A stretch of 37,842 bases of DNA, taken from SFFI01 sp964398655. GTDB lineage: Bacteria; Bacillota; Clostridia; Saccharofermentanales; DTU023. Position 1 is the stretch's first letter, and each line of letters begins with the position of its first letter. Below the pieces are notes generated by a model that was given only the letters and a program-made list of their open reading frames with translations, searched no databases and was not told where the DNA came from. Below, one piece after another: positions 8,760 through 15,804 of the stretch. Made by a program: the position numbers and the translations under genes. The DNA is taken from positions 1 through 37,842 of the forward strand of contig CAYNNG010000017.1 of assembly GCA_964398655.1 (NCBI GenBank). The letters are read 5' to 3'.

Positions 8760-10226
8760 ATGGCAGAGCAAAAGTCCCCACGCGTCAGCAGAGTGCAGAC
8801 CCAGGCCAAGGGCCGCCCGGATTGGCCCTGGTATACCTACCCTCTCTGGTACCTGGCCTACGCGCTACTTTGGCTATGGGCTAAGCTTTGCTTTCGTTTT
8901 AGTTACTCCTATGGTCCAGGGGTTAAAGCAGCCCTTAAGAGTAAAGAGCCTATACTCTTGCTGGCTAATCATCAATCCTTTACCGATCCGATCTTTGTAA
9001 TGCTGGCCTTGAGAGCCCGGCCGATTCGCTTTGTCGTGGGCTATTTTCTCGGTCATGTTTCTAAACTCAAGGTGCTCATGCGGGCCTTGCGGGCTATTCC
9101 CATTCAGCAATTTGTGGCCGACCCTACTGCCCTGCGCCACATCCTGCGGGCTCTCAAAAATCAGGAACGGGTCTTAATTTTTCCGGAGGGCCAGCGGTCA
9201 ATTGATGGCTGGTCCAGCCCCTTGGACTACGGCATCCTCAGGGTTGCGGCCAAAGCGCAAGCCTGTGTAATTACGGTGAAGCTTTCCGGTGCTTATCTGG
9301 CCTGGCCCCGCTGGAAGCAGGGCCTAGCTCGCTGGGGTAAAGTAGAGGCCAGACTCGAGGTCTTGGCGCGGGCAGGAGACTGGCCGGAGCTTGAACAAGT
9401 TGGCTGGCAGCAGAAACTCCAGACCCAGCTCTCTTACGATGACCCCGCCTGGTCTGCAAGCCGCAGCCTGAAATATAGCCCAGGACGCAAACTGGCTGGC
9501 CTGGACCTTATCCTGCATGCCTGCCCCGCATGCGGCAGGGCAGAGGTTATGCAGGCTGAAGACTGGCATCTCACCTGCAGGGCTTGCGGTGCCAGTTTCA
9601 AATTCAACGGGAATTATCAAGTAGTGAGGGGAGAACTGGCTACTTCTGAGGCGGGAGCTGGTCAGACTCTGATAGCTGACAGTAGGGTTAGGACCGGCGC
9701 AGAGCATGGGCGGGACGGTTTCTGCCCCCAAGACATAGGAACTTGGCACCATTGGCAAATCCATGAGGAGGGCCGCGCCTGGCAATACCTTAAAGCAAAG
9801 TCTGAACTAGAGCTGGGAAACGTCGACCCCGCAGAGCCGGATCCTGTCTTAGCTAGCTGGTTGACCTGGCAAGACGTGGACAAACCTGAGCTGCAAGAGG
9901 CAGACCTAGCATCTCCTCGCTTCTTGCTGACTCTGCCAGTGAACTATGAAGATGTAGGCCCCGCGGCGCCAGAGCCCAAAACGGATAAGCTACCCGGCTT
10001 TTTGCGTTTAAGCTCCCACGGCAGTTATTTAGAAGGCCCGGAAGGCAGATCCCGACTCCCACTGAGGCCAGGCAGCCTCCTGATGTTCAGTCAGGGAAAT
10101 TATGTACAAGTCAAAAGGGGAGAGGAACTTCTGCGTTTGTATCCTCGCAATCCTGTGGCGGTAATCCGGCTTGTTGATTTATCTCTATATCTGCATAAAG
10201 AACTTCATAAGCCGCGAAAGGTATAG
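8760..10226 (+). CDS. PlsC-type lysophospholipid acyltransferase with zinc-ribbon C-terminal extension
   Basis: A 488-residue protein. Residues 1-225 form a PlsC/LPLAT acyltransferase domain, with a hydrophobic N-terminal stretch (about 27-50), the catalytic H71-x4-D76 motif in NHQSFTD, and FPEGQRS at 141-147 for glycerol-phosphate binding. The family transfers acyl groups to lysophospholipids such as 1-acylglycerol-3-phosphate at the membrane. Typical members have about 200-250 residues; this one continues with a zinc ribbon (Cys255, Cys258, Cys273, Cys276) and about 210 further residues rich in Trp, Pro and acidic residues that I do not recognise. Start ATG 8760 follows AGGAGG at 8743-8748. 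It lies upstream of, but probably not within, the glycine reductase operon. Acyltransferase fold is confident; specificity and tail function are unknown. Confidence 0.85.
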   Translation: MAEQKSPRVSRVQTQAKGRPDWPWYTYPLWYLAYALLWLWAKLCFRFSYSYGPGVKAALKSKEPILLLANHQSFTDPIFVMLALRARPIRFVVGYFLGHVSKLKVLMRALRAIPIQQFVADPTALRHILRALKNQERVLIFPEGQRSIDGWSSPLDYGILRVAAKAQACVITVKLSGAYLAWPRWKQGLARWGKVEARLEVLARAGDWPELEQVGWQQKLQTQLSYDDPAWSASRSLKYSPGRKLAGLDLILHACPACGRAEVMQAEDWHLTCRACGASFKFNGNYQVVRGELATSEAGAGQTLIADSRVRTGAEHGRDGFCPQDIGTWHHWQIHEEGRAWQYLKAKSELELGNVDPAEPDPVLASWLTWQDVDKPELQEADLASPRFLLTLPVNYEDVGPAAPEPKTDKLPGFLRLSSHGSYLEGPEGRSRLPLRPGSLLMFSQGNYVQVKRGEELLRLYPRNPVAVIRLVDLSLYLHKELHKPRKV

Positions 10227-10309
10227 TTTAAGGGCTTTTCAGTCCTTGCGGTCCCGTGTTTGCTCATTGATTTTTCTAGCAAAGGAAAAGCGCAATTTAC
10301 GGAAAAGCT

Positions 10310-10390
10310 AGGCAAATTGCCTATTTATCGCCTTTGCCCGGGCTTGCACATAGGCAAAGGCGATAAAAGCCCGGAATAAGGGCTTTTATC
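10310..10390 (+). promoter_or_regulatory. Mutually exclusive hairpins upstream of the glycine reductase operon
   Basis: A perfect 15-bp inverted repeat (10324-10338 with 10353-10367, 14-nt loop) overlaps by six bases (10362-10367) a second perfect 11-bp one (GATAAAAGCCC 10362-10372, GGGCTTTTATC 10380-10390, loop GGAATAA). Both cannot form at once. GGGCTT in the first loop (10340-10345) can also pair with AAGCCC (10367-10372). A palindrome AGGCAAATTGCCT lies just before (10310-10322). This could be a terminator for the upstream gene or an attenuator. No long U-tract follows, which weakens the terminator reading. Confidence 0.5.
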
Positions 10391-10424
10391 ATGAAAAAAT
10401 ATAGTAATAAAGATCGCAATAATG

Positions 10425-10430
10425 TATAAT
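10425..10430 (+). promoter_or_regulatory. Candidate -10 box for the grd operon
   Basis: A consensus TATAAT lies 31 nt before the grdX start, downstream of the hairpin pair. No good -35 is seen 17 nt upstream. If used, the leader is only about 25 nt and excludes the hairpins. GAGG (10447-10450) precedes grdX; between them is a two-codon frame, ATG GCC TAA (10454-10462), whose stop overlaps the grdX ATG. Confidence 0.45.
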
Positions 10431-10461
10431 CGATAGTGCTAGAAGTGAGGTTTATGGCCTA

Positions 10462-10854
10462 ATGTGGATTGTGACTAATAATCCTTTAGTGAGAGATAAG
10501 TTATCTTCTATCGTGGAAGTCCAATACCATGACGTGAGCTATATGGATATCTTGCATGTCATGCGGGACCAGATTCACGAAGGTAACTGCCTCCTAACAC
10601 ACCCCCTGTCTGGCAGTGTGAAACCAAATGAAACACCCTATAAGTCTGTGCTGATGGCCAGCGGAAAAAGCGGCCAGACAGACTTTGACTCGCTCAAACT
10701 GATTGAAGCGGCAGAGGCCACGGCCAAAAAGTTTATTGACCTACGGCCAAATTACGTCGCGGGAATGTCGGAGAGGGTGAAAGAGGATTGCCAATTGATC
10801 GACTATACTTTGATCGTTTCGGCTTTCCCCTCGGCAGGGCTGACAACTGTCTAG
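10462..10854 (+). CDS. grdX: GrdX family protein
   Basis: A 130-residue cytosolic protein of the GrdX family, recognised by its N-terminal WIVTNNPLV and its position as first gene of a glycine reductase operon. The family is found almost only with grd genes, and its biochemical role is not known. Start ATG 10462 has GAGG about 11 nt upstream, a long spacing. A hairpin (10873-10886) separates it from grdE, suggesting that expression of the downstream enzyme genes may be set separately. Confidence 0.85.
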   Translation: MWIVTNNPLVRDKLSSIVEVQYHDVSYMDILHVMRDQIHEGNCLLTHPLSGSVKPNETPYKSVLMASGKSGQTDFDSLKLIEAAEATAKKFIDLRPNYVAGMSERVKEDCQLIDYTLIVSAFPSAGLTTV

Positions 10855-10872
10855 CGCAACCATGGCAATAAA

Positions 10873-10886
10873 GCCCAAGCTTGGGC
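10873..10886 (+). promoter_or_regulatory. Hairpin between grdX and grdE
   Basis: A 14-bp palindrome GCCCAAGCTTGGGC without a T-tract. It may be an RNA processing or stability element; function not shown by sequence. Confidence 0.35.
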
Positions 10887-10926
10887 CTTATGCAGATAGA
10901 AACTCTAAAGAAAGGAATTTACTAAG

Positions 10927-12207
10927 GTGAAGCTTCAACTCGGTTACATCGACATTAATGACATTAAGTTCGACAAAAACCCCCGTATCGAAAACGGCGT
11001 GCTTTATGTTGATCCCGATGCATTAGTGGAATCAGTTCTCCAGGATGAACTGATCAAAGACGCACATTTCGAGATAGCCAAACCTGGTGAGAGCATCCGC
11101 ATCACACCTGTTAAGGATGTCATCCAACCCCGCGTAAAAGTTGAGGGTCCTGGTGGCGTTTTCCCTGGTATGGTGGCTAAGGAGACTACTGTAGGCAGCG
11201 GGGTAACCCACGTCCTGCGCGGCATGGCTGTAGTTACAGCTGGCCGGATCGTAGGTTTCCAAGAAGGTATCATTGATATGTCTGGCCCCGGCGCAGACTA
11301 CTCTCCCTTCTCCAAGCTCAACAACCTGGTTCTGGTGATCGAACCTCAAGAAAACTTTAAGCAGCACGAATATGAACATGCCGCCCGTATGGCAGGGTTC
11401 AAAATTGCTTGCGAAATTGCAGAATTAGCGAGGACTTTAACTCCGGACGAAACAGAAACTTTCGAAACTCCCAGCCTCAAAGAGAGCTTTGAAAAGTTCC
11501 CTGGCCTGCCTCGTGTAGGTTATGTCCAAATGCTGCAAAGTCAGGGCCTGCTCCATGATACTTATGTGTACGGCGTAGACGCTAAGCGTATCCTGCCTAC
11601 CATTATCAGCCCTACAGAAACTATGGATGGCGCGATTGTTTCTGGTAACTGTGTTTCTGCCTGTGACAAAAACACCACTTACCATCATCAAAACAACCCC
11701 GTCGTAGCTGAGCTTTTCAAAGAGCATGGCAAGACCATCAACTTTGTTGGTCAAATTATCACCAATGAGAACGTTTATCTGGCAGATAAGATCCGGTCCT
11801 CTGACTGGTCTGCTAAGCTGGCAGAATACCTCTCCCTGGATGGCGCAATTATTTCTCAGGAAGGCTTCGGCAACCCCGATACCGACCTCATCATGAACTG
11901 CACCAAGATTGAAGATAAGGGCATTAAGACCGTTATCATTACAGACGAATATGCTGGCCAAGACGGTAAGTCTCAGTCCTTAGCGGACGCGGACCCCAAG
12001 GCTAACGCTTGTGTCACTGGCGGCAACGCCAACGAAGTAATCCACCTGCCCAAGATGGACAAAGTCATTGGCACTCTGGATTATGTTGACACCATTGCTG
12101 GCGGCCACCAAGGTTCTCTGCAAGAAGACGGCTCAATCATCGCTGAGCTCCAGGTCATTACCGGAGCCACTAACGAAATGGGCTTTAACAAGCTCAGCGC
12201 CCGCTAA
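10927..12207 (+). CDS. grdE: Glycine reductase component B, alpha/beta proprotein
   Basis: A 426-residue proprotein of the substrate-specific component B of glycine reductase. In characterised systems it is cleaved at an Asn-Cys bond, leaving a carbonyl (pyruvoyl-type) group on the beta chain that binds the amino group of glycine. The expected site is visible as SGNC with Asn241-Cys242, matching the position known from Eubacterium acidaminophilum. Start is GTG 10927 with AAAGGAA upstream; the N-terminus MKLQLGYIDI fits the family. It is followed 15 nt later by grdB, whose product completes component B. Function is confident; processing is by analogy. Confidence 0.95.
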   Translation: MKLQLGYIDINDIKFDKNPRIENGVLYVDPDALVESVLQDELIKDAHFEIAKPGESIRITPVKDVIQPRVKVEGPGGVFPGMVAKETTVGSGVTHVLRGMAVVTAGRIVGFQEGIIDMSGPGADYSPFSKLNNLVLVIEPQENFKQHEYEHAARMAGFKIACEIAELARTLTPDETETFETPSLKESFEKFPGLPRVGYVQMLQSQGLLHDTYVYGVDAKRILPTIISPTETMDGAIVSGNCVSACDKNTTYHHQNNPVVAELFKEHGKTINFVGQIITNENVYLADKIRSSDWSAKLAEYLSLDGAIISQEGFGNPDTDLIMNCTKIEDKGIKTVIITDEYAGQDGKSQSLADADPKANACVTGGNANEVIHLPKMDKVIGTLDYVDTIAGGHQGSLQEDGSIIAELQVITGATNEMGFNKLSAR

Positions 12208-12222
12208 AGAAAGGAAAAAGCA

Positions 12223-13536
12223 ATGGCTAAATTTAAAATTGTCCATTACATCAACCAGTTCTTTGGCCAAGTAGGCGGTGAGGAAAAAGCTGATATACCT
12301 CCGGAGAAGCGTGAAGGTATTGTCGGCCCCGGTTTAGCCTTCTCTAAGGCCCTGGGTGATGAGTGCGAAATTACTACTACGATTATCTGTGGTGACTCCT
12401 ATTTTGGCGAAAACATGGAAGACGCTACAGCCACCATTCTGGAGTGGGTTAAGGAAGAAAATCCTGACCTCTTCATCGCCGGTCCTGCTTTTAACGCCGG
12501 CCGTTATGGTGTAGCTTGCGGTTCTATCGCCAGCTCAGTTAATAAAGAACTGGGTATCCCGGTATTAACTGGTATGTATGTGGAGAACCCTGGTGCCGAT
12601 ATGTATAAGTCTGATGTCTTGATTGTCGAGACCGCAGACTCTGCTGCCGGCATGCGCAAGGCTGTCCCTGTGATGGCTAAGCTCGCCCTTAAGATCCTGC
12701 ACGGTGAAGAAATTGGTTCCGCCAAAGAAGAGGGCTATATCCCTCAAGGCGTTCGCAAGAACTTCTTTGCAGAAGAACGCGGTGCTAAGCGCGCAGTAGA
12801 CATGATGATCAAGAAACTGGCAGGCGAAGAATTCGAAACCGAATATCCCATGCCTGTCTTTGACCATGTTGATCCCGCTCCCGCTCTTAAAGATTTGGCT
12901 CATGCCAATATCGCTATTGTGACTTCCGGCGGTATTGTCCCCAAGGGCAACCCCGATCACATTGAGTCATCTTCTGCCTCTCACTATGGTGAATACAGTA
13001 TCGCAGGCATTGATGATCTGGATTCCACGAACTTCGAAACTGCTCACGGCGGTCATGACCCCGTATATGCTAACGAAGATCCGGATAGAGTTATTCCTGT
13101 CGACGTCCTCCGCCAAATGGAAAAAGAGGGCGAGATCGGCAAGCTGAATGACTACTACTACGCCACGGTAGGTAACGGTACAGCCGTTGCCTCTGCCAAG
13201 AAATTTGCTGAGGAGATTGCGCAAAAGCTTAAAGATCAAAATGTTGACGCAGTTATCCTCACCTCTACCTGAGGAACTTGTACTCGTTGCGGTGCAACGA
13301 TGGTAAAAGAAATTGAGCGTGCCGGTTTCCCGGTCGTACACGTATGTACGGTTACCCCAATTTCTCTGACAGTTGGTGCCAACAGAATCGTACCAGCCGT
13401 CGCAATTCCTCACCCGCTTGGCAATCCTGGGCTAGAACGCGATGAGGAAGTTAAGCTGAGAAGGCGTATCGTAGAGACCGCCCTCAAGGCACTCCAAACC
13501 GAGATTGACGATCAGACCATTTTTGAAGTGAAGTAA
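12223..13536 (+). CDS. grdB: Glycine reductase component B gamma subunit, selenoprotein
   Basis: Component B gamma subunit, 437 residues when UGA 13270-13272 is read as selenocysteine (residue 350). The Sec attacks the Schiff-base-bound glycine and forms a carboxymethyl intermediate passed to GrdA. The UGA lies in a U-x-x-C-x-x-C motif (Sec350, Cys353, Cys356), and the frame stays open and family-like to TAA at 13534-13536. Sec350 coincides with the position in E. acidaminophilum GrdB. A clear SECIS-type hairpin follows the UGA (13284-13300). Start ATG 12223 has AAGAAAGGAA upstream. A stop-at-UGA annotation would cut 87 residues and the catalytic motif. Confidence 0.96.
13284..13300 (+). promoter_or_regulatory. 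SECIS element of grdB
   Basis: A perfect 7-bp stem (TCGTTGC/GCAACGA) closes a GGT triloop at 13291-13293. The loop begins 21 nt after the U of the UGA codon and starts with G, fitting the known bacterial SECIS pattern (apical loop about 16-37 nt downstream with G in its first two positions), which SelB binds. Confidence 0.85.
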
Positions 13537-13542
13537 CACCTG

Positions 13543-13579
13543 GCCTGCGGGAGCAAAATTGCTCTCGCAGGCATATAAT
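13543..13579 (+). promoter_or_regulatory. Hairpin and -10 box between grdB and trxB
   Basis: A 12-bp stem with one G-T pair (13543-13554 with 13561-13572, loop AAAATT) follows grdB directly; it lacks a T-tract. TATAAT (13574-13579) comes right after it, 38 nt before trxB. The hairpin may be a weak terminator or mRNA stabiliser, with an internal promoter for the thioredoxin genes. Confidence 0.45.
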
Positions 13580-13616
13580 GTAAACCTACAGTAATTGTGG
13601 GAGGATGAAAAAAAGA

Positions 13617-14567
13617 ATGAGCAAAGTTTATGATTTAATTATTATTGGTGCAGGCCCCGCAGGTCTTGCCGCTGCCCTTTATGCCGGACGTTCACGCCTG
13701 GATACTCTGCTGATTGAAAAAGCCGCCGATGGTGGCCAAATTGCCATTACGGACGACGTAGAAAACTATCCTGGTCAGAATCCTGAAGGCGAAAGCGGCC
13801 CTTCTCTGATTGCCCGTTTTTCTCAGCAAGTTGACCGTTTTGGTGCCGAGCGCATCTCTGGCAATGTAAGCAAGGTTGAACTGCAGGGTGACGTCAAGAA
13901 AGTTTATGTTGGCAAGGCAGAAACCCTTTACGAAGCTAAGGCTGTTATTCTCGCTACTGGCGCTAACCCCAGAAAACTGGGCTGCCCTGGTGAAGCCGAA
14001 TTTACAGGCAAAGGTGTTTCCTACTGCGCAACTTGTGACGCTAACTTCTTTGAAGACTTTGAAGTGTTTGTCATTGGTGGCGGTGATTCTGCCGTAGAAG
14101 AAGCCATGTACCTGACAAACTTTGCTCGTATTGTCCACCTGGTACACCGGAGAGATGAATTGCGCGCCGCAAAATCTATCCAAGAGCGTGCTTTTAAGAA
14201 CGACAAACTGGATATCATCTGGAATGCTGTTCCCGAACGCTTGGAAGGTGAAGGCCTGCTGAATAAGGTCGTCCTCAAGGATACAAAAACTGGCGAACTT
14301 AAAGAATACGTGGCCGATGAAGAAGATGGTCTCTTAGGCTGCTTCGTCTTTATTGGCAACATTCCCAACAGCGATCTCTTTAAGGATCAAATTGAGTGTG
14401 ATGAAGCTGGTTACGCTATTACCAATGAAAACTGCGAAAGCAGCGTTCCTGGTGTCTATGTAGCTGGTGACGTCCGGGTTAAGAGCCTGCGCCAGGTAGT
14501 TACCGCTGCAGCCGACGGCGCTATTGCCGCTATGCAGGTGGAAAAATTCCTAGCAGAGCATAAATAA
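13617..14567 (+). CDS. trxB: Thioredoxin-disulfide reductase
   Basis: A 316-residue FAD-containing thioredoxin reductase that transfers reducing equivalents to TrxA, which regenerates glycine reductase selenoprotein A. The N-terminal FAD site GAGPAG, the redox pair CATC (Cys137, Cys140), the NAD(P) site GGGDSAVEEA and the C-terminal GVYVAGDVR are all present. I chose ATG 13617 because GGGAGG (13599-13604) directly abuts the earlier in-frame ATG 13605, leaving it no spacing. Its place between grdB and trxA matches other grd operons. Confidence 0.95.
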   Translation: MSKVYDLIIIGAGPAGLAAALYAGRSRLDTLLIEKAADGGQIAITDDVENYPGQNPEGESGPSLIARFSQQVDRFGAERISGNVSKVELQGDVKKVYVGKAETLYEAKAVILATGANPRKLGCPGEAEFTGKGVSYCATCDANFFEDFEVFVIGGGDSAVEEAMYLTNFARIVHLVHRRDELRAAKSIQERAFKNDKLDIIWNAVPERLEGEGLLNKVVLKDTKTGELKEYVADEEDGLLGCFVFIGNIPNSDLFKDQIECDEAGYAITNENCESSVPGVYVAGDVRVKSLRQVVTAAADGAIAAMQVEKFLAEHK

Positions 14568-14657
14568 GTATCGACTAATCCCCGCGGACATTTACTAAAA
14601 GTGTTCTGTGGGTTAGCATAGACCAAGAAAAACAAGCCAATTAATCAGGAGGAACTC

Positions 14658-14987
14658 ATGGTACTCGAACTAGATCGTAAGAATTTTGAAGAAGAAGTAT
14701 TAAAGGGCGAAGGCTACATTTTTGTGGACTATTATGGTGATGGCTGCGTACCCTGCGCCGCTCTCAAACCCCACTATGATGAATATGCTGAAGAATTCGG
14801 CGATAAGCTGAAATTCACGACCTTGAATACGACCAAAGCCCGCAGAGTCGCTATCTCTCAGGGCATTATGGGACTCCCGGTTGTTGCAGTTTACAAAGAT
14901 GGCGAAAAGGTTGAAGAGCTCGTTAAAGACGACGCTACGGCTGAAGCTGTTAAAGAGCTGATCGAAAAATACCACGCCATGGTCTAA
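14658..14987 (+). CDS. trxA: Thioredoxin of the glycine reductase system
   Basis: A 109-residue thioredoxin. The active site is GCVPC (Cys30, Cys33) instead of the usual WCGPC, a variant typical of thioredoxins encoded in glycine reductase operons. It reduces the oxidised Sec/Cys pair of GrdA after each turnover and is itself reduced by the adjacent TrxB. Start ATG 14658 follows AGGAGG. The 90-nt gap after trxB contains an imperfect hairpin without a T-run. Confidence 0.95.
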   Translation: MVLELDRKNFEEEVLKGEGYIFVDYYGDGCVPCAALKPHYDEYAEEFGDKLKFTTLNTTKARRVAISQGIMGLPVVAVYKDGEKVEELVKDDATAEAVKELIEKYHAMV

Positions 14988-15023
14988 GTCTTTAGCCTGG
15001 GTGAGGACTCTATCCTGAGCCTT

Positions 15024-15117
15024 GTCTAAAGCATTGACATAGTTTAGACGCTCTCCCGGCTTAGCCGGAGACTTCTAAAAATAAAAAATATAGGGAAATA
15101 CCCGGAAAGGAGAAAAC
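15024..15117 (+). promoter_or_regulatory. Inverted repeats upstream of grdA
   Basis: A 7-bp inverted repeat GTCTAAA/TTTAGAC (15024-15030, 15043-15049) flanks a loop containing TTGACA (15034-15039). No -10 lies at the right distance, so TTGACA is probably not a working -35. A CCGGC-TTA-GCCGG hairpin follows near 15055-15067. The strong ribosome site GGAAAGGAG precedes grdA. Confidence 0.35.
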
Positions 15118-15591
15118 ATGGCTATTCTGAAAGACAAAAAAGTAGTAGTCATCGGTGACCGCGACGGCATTCCCGGCCCTGCAATTGCTGCATGTGCTGA
15201 GACCGCAGGCGCTGAGGTAATCTTCTCCTCCACGGAGTGCTTCGTCTGAACCGCCGCAGGTGCAATGGACCTTGAGAACCAAAAACGTGTTCTCGAGTAC
15301 ACCGAGCAGTATGGCGCCGAGAACGTAGTAGTTCTCCTAGGTGCTGCTGACGCGGAAGGCGCGGGACTCGCAGCTGAAACTGTTGAAGCTGGCGACCCCA
15401 CCTACGCAGGTCCATTGACAGGAGTCTCGTTGGGACTCGCTTGTTATCATGTGTGCGAACCAGTAGTCAAAGAAGAATTTGACGAGGCAGTCTACGAGGA
15501 ACAGGTTAGCATGATGGAAATGGTCTTGGATGTCGATGAAATCGTCGAAGAGATGGACGGCATTCGGGGCGAGTATTGCAAATATTGCTAG
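15118..15591 (+). CDS. grdA: Glycine/sarcosine/betaine reductase selenoprotein A
   Basis: Small selenoprotein carrier of 157 residues with Sec44 encoded by UGA 15247-15249 in the motif CFVUTAAG. It accepts the carboxymethyl group from component B on its Sec, and component C then cleaves it to an acetyl thioester; the resulting Cys-Sec bond is reduced by thioredoxin. Cys41 is the partner in CxxU. Start ATG 15118 gives the family's standard length and Sec position. Without UGA readthrough only an internal start at 15265 would be annotated, missing the active site. Candidate SECIS hairpins follow the UGA. A strong terminator follows the gene. Confidence 0.97.
15257..15297 (+). promoter_or_regulatory. 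Candidate SECIS region of grdA
   Basis: Two hairpins that overlap by two bases lie after UGA. The first (15257-15261 with 15269-15274, one bulge) has a seven-base loop starting with G, 15 nt from the UGA. The second (15271-15279 with 15289-15297, 9 bp with one T-G pair, loop CAAAAACGT) is stronger but has no early G in its loop. Which one SelB uses cannot be decided by eye. Confidence 0.55.
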
Positions 15592-15602
15592 TTGTTAATC
15601 GG

Positions 15603-15662
15603 AAAGCCTCCGGAGCACGGGGCCATGGCCAGATTTGCCATGGCCTCGCCGGAGGCTTTTTT
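15603..15662 (+). terminator. Rho-independent terminator after grdA
   Basis: An 11-bp outer stem (15603-15613 with 15649-15659) encloses an inner 9-bp stem (GGCCATGGC 15621-15629, GCCATGGCC 15637-15645) and ends in TTTTTT. It separates grdXEB-trxBA-grdA from grdCD. Confidence 0.9.
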
Positions 15663-15696
15663 CCTGTCTGTAGACCACTAAACTGCATACTCTGGA

Positions 15697-15736
15697 AGGG
15701 CCAGTGCACGTAAGTGTATACCTGCTGCCTGGCCCT
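15697..15736 (+). promoter_or_regulatory. Inverted repeat in the grdC leader
   Basis: An 8-bp inverted repeat AGGGCCAG/CTGGCCCT (15697-15704, 15729-15736) with a 24-nt loop lies 69 nt before grdC. No clear promoter was seen between the grdA terminator and grdC; some readthrough or a weak promoter is implied. Confidence 0.3.
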
Positions 15737-15804
15737 CCTCATTCAACAAAATACGCTGCTCAAAGCAAACACCAAGTAACGAGAAAAGAGAGGAATTTAG
15801 TAAC

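Noticed and set aside
10227..10461. Glycine riboswitch upstream of the grd operon
   Set aside because: The conserved glycine aptamer core motifs were not found; only simple inverted repeats are present.
13270..13536. UGA 13270 as the true stop of GrdB, with a separate small gene after it
   Set aside because: The downstream frame continues the GrdB family without a gap, UGA lies in the UxxCxxC active-site motif at the known position 350, and a SECIS hairpin follows.
15034..15039. TTGACA as a -35 of a grdA promoter
   Set aside because: The region 16-18 nt downstream is GC-rich and has no -10-like hexamer.
15265..15591. GrdA starting at the internal ATG 15265
   Set aside because: This would remove the Sec active site; ATG 15118 has a strong ribosome site and gives the family length with Sec44.
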